This document shows positions 23,738 through 32,060 of a DNA stretch of 36,321 nucleotides, one piece after another. Numbering within the stretch: the first letter of the stretch is position 1; every line of letters starts with the position of its first letter. The position numbers and the translations under genes are program-made. The notes under the pieces are model-generated. The model was not told the DNA's origin. It ran no database searches and was given only the letters and a program-made list of their open reading frames with translations. Source of the stretch: Bacteroidaceae bacterium (GTDB lineage Bacteria > Bacteroidota > Bacteroidia > Bacteroidales > Bacteroidaceae); the NCBI GenBank assembly GCA_017464815.1, contig JAFTYI010000013.1, forward strand, positions 1 to 36,321. The letters run 5' to 3'.

Positions 23738-26545
23738 ATGGAAAAATTGTTCCTTTTAGACGCCTACGCGCTCATCTATCGCGCCTACTACGCCTTCATC
23801 AAGAATCCCCGCATCAACTCCAAGGGGATGAACACGTCGGCCATCTTTGGCTTTGTCAACACACTGGCCGATGTCATCAAGCGGCAACAGCCCACCCACC
23901 TCGGCGTGGCCTTCGACCCGGCCGGCCCGACGTTCCGCCACGAAGCCTTCGAGCAGTACAAGGCGCAGCGTGAGGAGACACCCGAGGACATCCGCCTCTC
24001 CGTACCTATTATAAAGGAAATCATCGCGGCCTACCGCATCCCCATTCTGGAAGTTGCGGGCTACGAAGCCGATGACGTGATAGGCACCTTGGCCACCACG
24101 GCCGGTGCACAAGGCATCGACACCTATATGATGACCCCCGACAAAGACTATGGCCAGTTGGTGGGCGAACACGTGTTCATGTACCGCCCGCGCTTTGGCG
24201 ACAAGGACTTCGACACGTTAGGCGTCGAGGAGGTGAAGGTCAAGTTCGGCATCAGCCGTCCCGAGCAGGTGATTGACCTGTTGGGCCTGATGGGCGACTC
24301 GTCGGACAACATTCCCGGCTGTCCGGGCGTGGGCGAGAAGACGGCGCTGAAACTCATCACTGAATTTGACAGCATCGAAAACCTGTTGGCCAACACCGAC
24401 CAGCTGAAGGGTGCACTGAAGAAGAAGGTGGAAGAGAACGCCGAACAGATCCGCTTCTCGCGTTTCCTGGCCACCATCAAGACGGACGTACCCATCGAAC
24501 TGGACATGGAGAGCCTGCGCCTGCAAGAGCCGGACGAGGAAAAGCTGCGCACCCTGTTCGAGGAACTGGAGTTCCGTAACCTGGCCGACCGCGTGCTGAA
24601 GCCGACAAGCAATGCCACCACCCCTGCGCCCAAAAAGGCGGCGAAGAAGGAAGACTCCCCTACCCTGCCTTTCCAAGGCGATTTGTTTGCCGAATTTGAG
24701 GCCGAGAGTACGGACGAGCCAAAATATTCGACTCTCGCAGGCCTTGAAGACGCTCCCTATAACTACCAATTAGCTGACACAAAGGAGAAAAGGGCTGAAT
24801 TATTAAGAAATCTGCGGACACGCGATTTTCTCGTTCTAGACACAGAGACCACCGGCACCGAGCCAATGGCTTCGGAATTGGTGGGCATGAGCTTCAGCGT
24901 GAACGAAGGGGAAGCATGGTACGTGCCCGTGCCGGCCAACCGCGACGAAGCGACGGCCATCGTCGGGGAGTTCCGCGATATCCTGACCAATCCCAAAGTG
25001 ACCAAGGTGGGACAGAACATCAAGTACGACCTCCTGATGCTTGCCCAGTACGGTGTGTGGCTCGAAGGTCCGCTGTTCGACACCATGGTGGCCCACTACG
25101 TGCTCTCGCCGGAGCTGCACCACGGGATGGATTACTTGGCCGAAGTGCTCCTCCACTACCGCACCATCCGCATTGAAGAGCTTATCGGTCCCAAGGGAAA
25201 GAACCAGAAGAATATGCGCGACCTTGCGCCCGAAGAGATATACAAATACGCCTGCGAAGATGCCGACATCACTCTCCGCTTGAAGAACATCCTGGAGAAG
25301 CAGTTGCACGAACAGGGAGCTTACGACCTCTTCCACGACATCGAGATGCCCCTCGTGCCCGTGTTGGCACAGATGGAGTTCAACGGTGTGCGCATCGACA
25401 CCGACGCCCTGCGCGAAACCTCGGCCCTCTACACCCAACGCTTGCAGGAAATCGAGCAGGACATCTATGCGTTGGCGGGCCAGCCGTTCAATATCTCCTC
25501 TCCCAAACAGGTGGGCGAAATGCTTTTCGACACATTGAAAATCAGCGCAAAAGCCAAGAAGACCAAAGGCGGACAGTACTCCACTTCGGAGGAGGTGCTC
25601 GAGAGTCTGCGCGACAAACATCCCGTCGTGGGACGCATCCTCGACTACCGCGGACTGAAGAAACTCCTGAGCACCTACATCGACGCCCTACCCGCCCTCA
25701 TCAATCCCCGCACGGGGCGCATACACACATCGTTCAACCAGACGATAACCGCCACCGGCCGACTCAGCAGCAGCAATCCCAACCTGCAGAACATACCCAT
25801 CCGCCACGAAGACGGACGCGAAATCCGCCGCGCCTTCATCCCCGACGACGGGTGTGAGTTCTTCTCGGCCGACTACTCTCAAATCGAACTCCGCATCATG
25901 GCTCATCTGAGTGGCGACGCCCACATGATGGAGGCTTTCCGCCTCGGCCAGGACATCCATGCCGCCACGGCCGCCAAGGTCTATAAAGTGCCCCTTGCTG
26001 AGGTCACCCGCGAGCAGCGCAGCAAGGCCAAGACGGCCAACTTCGGCATCATCTACGGCATCTCGGCCTACGGACTGAGCGACCGTATGCACGTACCCGT
26101 AAAGGAGGCTAAAGAACTGATTGACGGCTATTTCCAAACCTATCCGCAGGTGAAAGCCTACATGGACGGCAGCATCGCCTTAGCACGCGACAAGGGCTAC
26201 ACCGAGACCATCTGCCGCCGCCGATGCTACCTGCCCGACATCAATTCACACAACGCCGTCGTGCGCGGATATGCCGAACGCAACGCCATCAACGCTCCCA
26301 TCCAAGGCAGCGCGGCCGACATTATCAAAGTAGCCATGGCCAACATCCACCAGCGCTTCCGTCGCGAAGGAATCCGCTCGAAAATGCTCATCCAGGTGCA
26401 CGACGAACTCAACTTCAGCGTCCTCCCCGAAGAGCGCGACCGCGTGCAACGCATCGTCATCGAAGAGATGGAGGGCGCCTACCTGATGCAAGTCCCCCTC
26501 CAAGCCGACTGCGGTTGGGGAAAGAACTGGTTGGAGGCGCATTGA
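23738..26545 (+). CDS. polA: DNA polymerase I
   Basis: Repair and Okazaki-fragment polymerase, 935 residues, full length. The 5'-3' exonuclease domain (1-290) starts FLLDAYALIYRAYYAF. The 3'-5' proofreading domain starts near 355 with the intact FLVLDTETTGTEP. The polymerase domain has motif A FFSADYSQIELR near 706-717, motif B RSKAKTANFGIIYG near 762-775 and motif C QVHDELNF near 887. The intact DTE motif suggests active proofreading, unlike some Pol I. A broken copy of its last 140 bp is found at 34375-34513. Confidence 0.97.
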   Translation: MEKLFLLDAYALIYRAYYAFIKNPRINSKGMNTSAIFGFVNTLADVIKRQQPTHLGVAFDPAGPTFRHEAFEQYKAQREETPEDIRLSVPIIKEIIAAYRIPILEVAGYEADDVIGTLATTAGAQGIDTYMMTPDKDYGQLVGEHVFMYRPRFGDKDFDTLGVEEVKVKFGISRPEQVIDLLGLMGDSSDNIPGCPGVGEKTALKLITEFDSIENLLANTDQLKGALKKKVEENAEQIRFSRFLATIKTDVPIELDMESLRLQEPDEEKLRTLFEELEFRNLADRVLKPTSNATTPAPKKAAKKEDSPTLPFQGDLFAEFEAESTDEPKYSTLAGLEDAPYNYQLADTKEKRAELLRNLRTRDFLVLDTETTGTEPMASELVGMSFSVNEGEAWYVPVPANRDEATAIVGEFRDILTNPKVTKVGQNIKYDLLMLAQYGVWLEGPLFDTMVAHYVLSPELHHGMDYLAEVLLHYRTIRIEELIGPKGKNQKNMRDLAPEEIYKYACEDADITLRLKNILEKQLHEQGAYDLFHDIEMPLVPVLAQMEFNGVRIDTDALRETSALYTQRLQEIEQDIYALAGQPFNISSPKQVGEMLFDTLKISAKAKKTKGGQYSTSEEVLESLRDKHPVVGRILDYRGLKKLLSTYIDALPALINPRTGRIHTSFNQTITATGRLSSSNPNLQNIPIRHEDGREIRRAFIPDDGCEFFSADYSQIELRIMAHLSGDAHMMEAFRLGQDIHAATAAKVYKVPLAEVTREQRSKAKTANFGIIYGISAYGLSDRMHVPVKEAKELIDGYFQTYPQVKAYMDGSIALARDKGYTETICRRRCYLPDINSHNAVVRGYAERNAINAPIQGSAADIIKVAMANIHQRFRREGIRSKMLIQVHDELNFSVLPEERDRVQRIVIEEMEGAYLMQVPLQADCGWGKNWLEAH

Positions 26546-26558
26546 TAGCGCCTCCAAC
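26530..26558. terminator. Perfect hairpin across the polA stop codon
   Basis: GTTGGAGGCGC (26530-26540) and GCGCCTCCAAC (26548-26558) form an 11-bp GC-rich stem with a 7-nt loop, and the polA stop codon is in the loop. No T tract follows. It could block 3' exonucleases or aid termination. The polA copy at 34375 keeps only the left arm. Confidence 0.6.
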
Positions 26559-26651
26559 GAAACAGAATCTGTACACAAACAGCAGAGCATTACAAAAGTG
26601 CAGAAAAACAATAATTATTGCACAATACAATTTTACTTATCTGCCACCTCC

Positions 26652-26762
26652 CTATACAGGGTCGCCAAATTCATCCACAAACGGAATATTGCTTGCTGCG
26701 AAGCCCTTCTCTACGGCCACTTCGATAATCTCCACTTGCGGAGCGATATATTTTTCTTCCAT
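26652..26762 (-). CDS. Small 36-residue peptide
   Basis: A short complete frame, ATG at 26760-26762 to TAG at 26652-26654, encoding MEEKYIAPQVEIIEVAVEKG followed by FAASNIPFVDEFGDPV. The pattern (K-Y-x-A/T-P-x-x-E-x-I/V-E-V-x-V-E-x-G-F-A-x-S) is one I recognise from many short, unnamed Bacteroides/Prevotella proteins with a conserved N-terminal strand and a variable acidic tail. It has no signal peptide. Role unknown. It lies 125 bp downstream of the large surface-protein gene on the same strand, beyond an inverted repeat. The rest of the gap between polA and this frame is empty. Confidence 0.65.
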   Translation of the reverse strand: MEEKYIAPQVEIIEVAVEKGFAASNIPFVDEFGDPV

Positions 26763-26824
26763 AATCTTATTTGAGTCGTTTTTATTGGTTATACAAATTG
26801 CTATTTGACAACTTTATCCCCCCA

Positions 26825-26874
26825 CTCCGTTCTGCCTTGCTTCACTTCGCGGGACAAAGTGTATCAGAACGGAG
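26825..26874. repeat. Inverted repeat after the surface-protein gene
   Basis: CTCCGTTCTG (26825-26834) and CAGAACGGAG (26865-26874) are exact inverted copies. C- and G-runs flank them and can extend the stem, and a smaller CACTT/AAGTG stem lies inside. It follows the stop of the large surface protein (minus strand) and may end the B12 operon, though a T tract is lacking. Confidence 0.55.
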
Positions 26875-26887
26875 AAGGGGAGAATAG

Positions 26888-29800
26888 TTAGAAAATCACC
26901 TTTTTTCCATTCACTATATAGATTCCTTTCGAAGGATTCTCCACACGACGACCCTGCAAGTCATACACCGCACCAGAGGGCGAATTGTCAATTGTCAATT
27001 GCCCACGGTCAATTGAAGTCGTTTCCTCATCGCGAATGACGACGCGCACCTTGACAGGAGTGCTTGCCACGCCATTGTTAAGCGTAATTGTCAGGTAGAA
27101 ACGGAAGGGACTCAGGGTACTGCCTTCGTTCATCTTTGCCCATACACCATCAGCGGTGATGACACGGATGTCCGTATCCATGTCCGTGCGTGTCATCGCA
27201 CTATAGACAGGTACGAGTTCATAGGTCGTGGCACTTGTCAAGTAGGTGACACTCTCCGCTGTTGTAGCCTTCAGAGTCGCGTCCTCCACAGTGATGCTCA
27301 TCTCTCGAGCCATCTCGCTCTTGGCGCGAATGAAGTAGGGAGTGTTGGCACTCAGGATGCCTTCCCTGATTATCTCGATTTCCATATTATCCACAGTGCC
27401 CTCGGCATCAGTGGTCGTATATACACGGCTTATCTGGGCCACGTCGTAATCATCAAGACAGCTTACTGGGATGTCAAACGGCACATACAGCGGATTCCAC
27501 AATGTATTGGGTAGCGTGCGGATGTAGGTGATGCTTGCCACGTTTTCTACATCTTTAGCAAGGGTAAACGATGCCATTGCACCGTCAAGCAAGGTTACGC
27601 CACCCTCGGTATTGCTATAGGCGTAAGTCTCTTCAGTAAAACCGCCCGTTTGGTTCTTATACACCTTTGCACCACTGAGCACGGGGTGGGTGTCGGCACC
27701 AATCTGCTGTCCGTAGGCTTCGCCCAAGAGGTATGCCACCTCGCCCGACTGCATCTGCTCGCTTGTAACAGTTGTCTGTCCTTCAGTGATGTCGTATTCC
27801 TTTGTAGCAAAGACATTTTTAGCTTTATCCTTCGTTGCAGCGCCACCGATACAAGCAGCGACCTTGTTACCTGTGACTTCGCCCAAACTAAATACATTTT
27901 CAATAACAGCACTTTTGTGATTGTTTCCGGCAACACCGCCACAGTTGGTTGTACCCTTGATGTCACCAAGGTTGTACGAATTAGTGAGTTCTGATGTCGT
28001 TTGTGACACCGAGCCTGTGATGCCGCCTACATAGGTAGATGTTCCAGATACTTTGGCCTTATTGACACAACGGTCCACAAAGGTCTTCGTACCCATGTAT
28101 GCCACGACACCTGCCACGTACTGCTTGGCATTTACCTCACCATCCACGGTGATGCCACTGATATGACTATCTTTGATGTAGCCGAAAAATGCTTGGTAGG
28201 TCTTCTCGTTGTTGATGTAAAGGCCGTCAATGGCGTGTCCGTCACCTTCAAATGTACCTTGATAGGCAGTGCTTGACTTTGCACCTCCTATAGGAGTCCA
28301 ATCATAGCCACAGAGGTCGATATCGTTTACAAGCGTGGCAGATATCTTGTAGTCACCGCTATTTACCTTAGCCGCAAACCATGCCAACTCAGCGCCATTG
28401 CTGATTTGGTATATATCGTCCTTGAGTTCCGGTTCGGCGACAGTGGTGCCATCCCATCCGTTCTCGCCAGCCTTAACCATCTCTACGATGCAGGTCTGCT
28501 TGCCATCGGCATCATCAGCAATGGTCAGCTCGGTACGGGAACAACGATAGCCTGACTTTGAAGCCTTAATCAGGTATGTACCATAAGTGGCTGTGTATAT
28601 GCCATCTTCATCAGGGAGTAACGTGCCGGCATCATGGGTAATAGTATACTCAACACCGTTTACATTGGATTGCAGGTCGAGCACAAACTTCTTCATCGGT
28701 GAGATGGGGATGCGTACCTCGGGCAATTGGCCGAAATAGGTCTTGTGGGCTATGGCGGTAAAGTTTGGCGAACGGCCCAAGTTCTTGTTTATATCGCGAT
28801 GGGCACCGATGGGGTCGCCATAGCCATTTACCTGTATTACACCTTGGTCCATGACAAGTTCTGTAGAGACAGAAGTATCAAAGTCTGTAGGGACATCTAT
28901 CGTTACAGCCTGAGCCGAAGGAGCAGAGCCAAAGGTATATTGACCGGCACCAAGGATAAGTGACGAGCCATTGGGAATGTTGTTGTATGTCACATAAGCC
29001 GACATATTGTATATACCCGCCAGTTTGTTGGCCGGATGATGCAGTCCGCTATACTGGATTTTTATCTTATCGCCAGGTTGGAAGATGGTGCTTCCTTCGC
29101 GACTTGCATGGGTAATCTCGCGATGACAAGGCTTGGCTGTCAGCACCTGATAGATGGAGTTGCCCTTGGCATCGGTCATCTTGACAATCTGTCGTCCCTC
29201 CTTCAGCAACAGGGTGTATGAGGCGTCTTCATTCTTGCGGACTCCCTCCGTGCCGAATCCGTGGTAGGTAGCCATCTGCTCACCGATGGTGGGATATGCA
29301 ATCTCAATATGGTCAACACCTGTGGGAGTGAATGTATAAGTGGCTCCCTCCTCAGTGTCGAGGTAATAGAACACGTCATGCTCGGCATCGACATACTTGC
29401 CGGCAGTCTTCAGTGCTCCTTCGTTGTAAGCCTCATTGATAAACATATTGGGTTGCATGGCAGTAGCACCATCACCCACAGTAACCACATAAGCTGCAGT
29501 GTTCTCGGGCCATATGGCTCCCCAATATTCGCCGCCCATGTAGTTAGTTTTGGTCAATGAAGCGGTACTAGTATTGTATTTATAATAATTCAGTGCAATG
29601 GCATCGTATGTCACCAATACGATGGCAGTACCCTTGCCGACAGCCTTTATGGTAGACCACGGCTCTGTAGTAGTGTTTGCATTGTCAATTTCGATGACAC
29701 CGGTGCTGGGATTTCCATTCAGGTCGATGACAGTGTAATGGAAATCGGGTTCAAGGAAGTAGTTGTTGGTTTGCGTGTCGGTCAACTGCCATGAGCGCAT

Positions 29801-30766
29801 AGGCAGTGTATTGTAGGTGTCGCCTACGTTGAGTTGCAGGTGTCCGCGCTCGTTGATATTGACAAGGATATTACCCGTCTCATATCCTCCATTCCAATTC
29901 ACATCATGCTTGATGGTTTTAGGTCCGAAAGCCTCATAACTGCTGTCAGAGAACTTCAGGTATGAGTTTTCACCTGCATCTATATCCATGGTGAAATATC
30001 CACCTTGGGTAAGCCCACCGGACCTCCATGTGCGGAAGTTGTAAACCTGATTGTCGGCCAAGCGGTAATATACCTTTTTACTGTTTCCATCAACCTCAGT
30101 CTTCGAGGGTTCAACCTTAGCAAAGTTGGTGAAGTGGCTGAACTTCTTTCCTATAAACATTTCGGCATCGGCAGGCAAGGTCACAATGTAATCGCCCCCC
30201 AATGGTATAGCACCGCTTACGGTTATGCCTGCTGTCAAGGTTCCGCTTCGCTCACTGGTCATGTATCCCTCGGCCTGACGCTCCTCGCTGGGGACAAGCG
30301 ACACATAGTAGCTGTTTCCACTAAGTGCCAAAAAAGTCTTGCGACCGGCAGTGACGCTGTTGCCCAGTGTCACCACCATTCTTCCGCCCTCACGAGCAGA
30401 TACATCAACCGTAATGGTGTAGTCTTTGCCTACCTCCCATGCGGTCTTGTCTTCGTTCTTATTGGTGGCATAAACGGTGCTGGTCAGAACTGAATACTCC
30501 TCGTTTTCTTCACTGACATTCAGCTCGATAGAACCATTGATTGTCGTGTTATCTTTGGCATAAGCCGTGAGCACATACACACCTTCGGGGACGTCAAAAG
30601 TGTACGTTTTGTCTACTGCTTCACCTACGTTAACGGTGTTTCCTGTAGCCTTATCCACAAGACTCATCGTCGGTGAAGTGGAGTTCATTTTCACAATCAC
30701 ATTGGCCGACTGCACACTCATACAGCATGCCATCATTGCGGCCAAACTCAAGATTAACTTTTTCAT
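26888..30766 (-). CDS. Large secreted surface protein, third gene of the B12 operon
   Basis: 1292 residues from the ATG at 30766; a longer frame exists upstream but overlaps the preceding gene, while this start gives a signal peptide (MKKLILSLAAMMACCMSVQS). 'MAC' could also be read as a poor lipobox. The protein is rich in beta strands and in Asn/Thr/Tyr. A GLUG-type repeat domain covers roughly 775-970 (NDIDLCGYDWTPIGG, FEGDGHAIDGLYIN, YVGGITGSV, CGGVAGN). The last ~35 residues carry the tail VYDLQGRRVENPSKGIYIVN, then GKKVIF, typical of Bacteroidetes surface or secreted proteins. It starts 20 bp after the btuG-like stop, so it is probably under the same B12 riboswitch. A role in corrinoid capture is an inference from position; it does not look like BtuH (DUF4465). 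Confidence 0.85.
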   Translation of the reverse strand: MKKLILSLAAMMACCMSVQSANVIVKMNSTSPTMSLVDKATGNTVNVGEAVDKTYTFDVPEGVYVLTAYAKDNTTINGSIELNVSEENEEYSVLTSTVYATNKNEDKTAWEVGKDYTITVDVSAREGGRMVVTLGNSVTAGRKTFLALSGNSYYVSLVPSEERQAEGYMTSERSGTLTAGITVSGAIPLGGDYIVTLPADAEMFIGKKFSHFTNFAKVEPSKTEVDGNSKKVYYRLADNQVYNFRTWRSGGLTQGGYFTMDIDAGENSYLKFSDSSYEAFGPKTIKHDVNWNGGYETGNILVNINERGHLQLNVGDTYNTLPMRSWQLTDTQTNNYFLEPDFHYTVIDLNGNPSTGVIEIDNANTTTEPWSTIKAVGKGTAIVLVTYDAIALNYYKYNTSTASLTKTNYMGGEYWGAIWPENTAAYVVTVGDGATAMQPNMFINEAYNEGALKTAGKYVDAEHDVFYYLDTEEGATYTFTPTGVDHIEIAYPTIGEQMATYHGFGTEGVRKNEDASYTLLLKEGRQIVKMTDAKGNSIYQVLTAKPCHREITHASREGSTIFQPGDKIKIQYSGLHHPANKLAGIYNMSAYVTYNNIPNGSSLILGAGQYTFGSAPSAQAVTIDVPTDFDTSVSTELVMDQGVIQVNGYGDPIGAHRDINKNLGRSPNFTAIAHKTYFGQLPEVRIPISPMKKFVLDLQSNVNGVEYTITHDAGTLLPDEDGIYTATYGTYLIKASKSGYRCSRTELTIADDADGKQTCIVEMVKAGENGWDGTTVAEPELKDDIYQISNGAELAWFAAKVNSGDYKISATLVNDIDLCGYDWTPIGGAKSSTAYQGTFEGDGHAIDGLYINNEKTYQAFFGYIKDSHISGITVDGEVNAKQYVAGVVAYMGTKTFVDRCVNKAKVSGTSTYVGGITGSVSQTTSELTNSYNLGDIKGTTNCGGVAGNNHKSAVIENVFSLGEVTGNKVAACIGGAATKDKAKNVFATKEYDITEGQTTVTSEQMQSGEVAYLLGEAYGQQIGADTHPVLSGAKVYKNQTGGFTEETYAYSNTEGGVTLLDGAMASFTLAKDVENVASITYIRTLPNTLWNPLYVPFDIPVSCLDDYDVAQISRVYTTTDAEGTVDNMEIEIIREGILSANTPYFIRAKSEMAREMSITVEDATLKATTAESVTYLTSATTYELVPVYSAMTRTDMDTDIRVITADGVWAKMNEGSTLSPFRFYLTITLNNGVASTPVKVRVVIRDEETTSIDRGQLTIDNSPSGAVYDLQGRRVENPSKGIYIVNGKKVIF

Positions 30767-30785
30767 TTTCTTTTGATTATTACGC

Positions 30786-32060
30786 TTATTGTTTGTATAT
30801 CTTCTTTCCATCGTGTATATAGAGCCCACGGTCAGGTGCAACATCCATACGCATACCTCGCAAATCAAACATTCCATCGGCTCTTACAAGTCTGCCTCTA
30901 TCTGCTATCTGTCTTATGCTGGTAACGTCATCTCCATCGGGTGGGAGAGCCAGAAAGTGTGCCGGATTGATATAAACCTTGTGCCTCCCCAAGAAGTTGC
31001 CTTCGGGCGACCATTGAACCAATGCACCAGCTGCTGCAAAAGAACCCGCATCGGTAGCATAGATATATCCTGTATAAGGATTGACGTATACACCATACGG
31101 CATACCCAATGCCATCAGGTCGTCAAGCATGGTGCCGGGTAAAGACTCTTCTACTCCGCCTGCTCCATCTGTAATGATTACTTCACAGGGGTCGATGACT
31201 ACGTAATTGAATGTATATTCATTAGTATAATAGGAGAATCGTGCTCCAATGGCCAAGAAGTTGCCGTCAAGCATCGTGCAGTTATAGGTTGATGCATACT
31301 CCAAGACAACGAAACAATCATCATCCCCCTCAAGCGCTTTCTCGCAGTCGAAGATAACCGTCGCTGCAGGTATGTCGTAATAGTCGCCCGGAGAGTTGAT
31401 GCACAGATACTGCCCCGACTGCGACAGCTTACCATAGAGATTGATTTGTCCAGTGTCAACGTCGCGAACCAACTGCATGGTCTCCGCATCGATGATGCTC
31501 ACGGTAGTTTCATATTCGTGGTCTTCTTGGAATGCATATCCACCCGTATTGGCAACGAAGAGGTGGCCCTCATAAAGTGCAATACCCTCCGGCTCATACC
31601 CTACCTCGCAGGTGGCAACAACCTTGAACGTCCGGATGTCAATCTTGGCAACGTATCCCTTTGTAAATGTGACAAACCCATCTACTGTGCCACATTCATG
31701 GCCATAGGAAGTCACATAGACATAGTTCCCGTCAGTAGCAAGTTTACGGTTGTTGGGCACATCTTCGGTTTCTGCCACACTTTTCCCGTCGGGCGATATG
31801 AATTGGATGATGTTGCTCCAATTTACAGATATGGCAATCAGATTGTTGTTGACCTGGATGATATCGTTGGGAGTATCGCCAAGTTTGCGTTTGTTGACAT
31901 CCCTAAACCATTGGTTACTGATGACCTCACCATCTTCAAAATAGGTAATTTTCCCGTTATCGGCCTGCCAGTTGCCCTCGTTCAACAGGATGATACGCTC
32001 TTGAGCCTGTAGTATGTTCACAGCAATAGAGCAAAGAAACAATAGAATCAGTTTTTTCAT
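30786..32060 (-). CDS. btuG: BtuG-like surface beta-propeller (DUF5074), cobalamin capture
   Basis: 424 residues, related to BtuG, which sits on BtuB at the surface of Bacteroides and binds B12 very tightly before passing it on. A signal peptide MKKLILLFLCSIAVNILQAQ starts it. Propeller blades with YVTSYG, KIDIRTFKVVATCEVGYEPEGIALYEGHLFVANTGG and TVSIIDAETMQLVRDVDTG follow, then NPYTGYIYATDAG. Known BtuG proteins are lipoproteins; here I see no good lipobox. Instead there is a C-terminal tail MFDLRGMRMDVAPDRGLYIH, then DGKKIYKQ, like the sorting tail of the next gene. The start codon overlaps the btuB stop (ATGA), so translation is probably coupled. Confidence 0.88.
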   Translation of the reverse strand: MKKLILLFLCSIAVNILQAQERIILLNEGNWQADNGKITYFEDGEVISNQWFRDVNKRKLGDTPNDIIQVNNNLIAISVNWSNIIQFISPDGKSVAETEDVPNNRKLATDGNYVYVTSYGHECGTVDGFVTFTKGYVAKIDIRTFKVVATCEVGYEPEGIALYEGHLFVANTGGYAFQEDHEYETTVSIIDAETMQLVRDVDTGQINLYGKLSQSGQYLCINSPGDYYDIPAATVIFDCEKALEGDDDCFVVLEYASTYNCTMLDGNFLAIGARFSYYTNEYTFNYVVIDPCEVIITDGAGGVEESLPGTMLDDLMALGMPYGVYVNPYTGYIYATDAGSFAAAGALVQWSPEGNFLGRHKVYINPAHFLALPPDGDDVTSIRQIADRGRLVRADGMFDLRGMRMDVAPDRGLYIHDGKKIYKQ

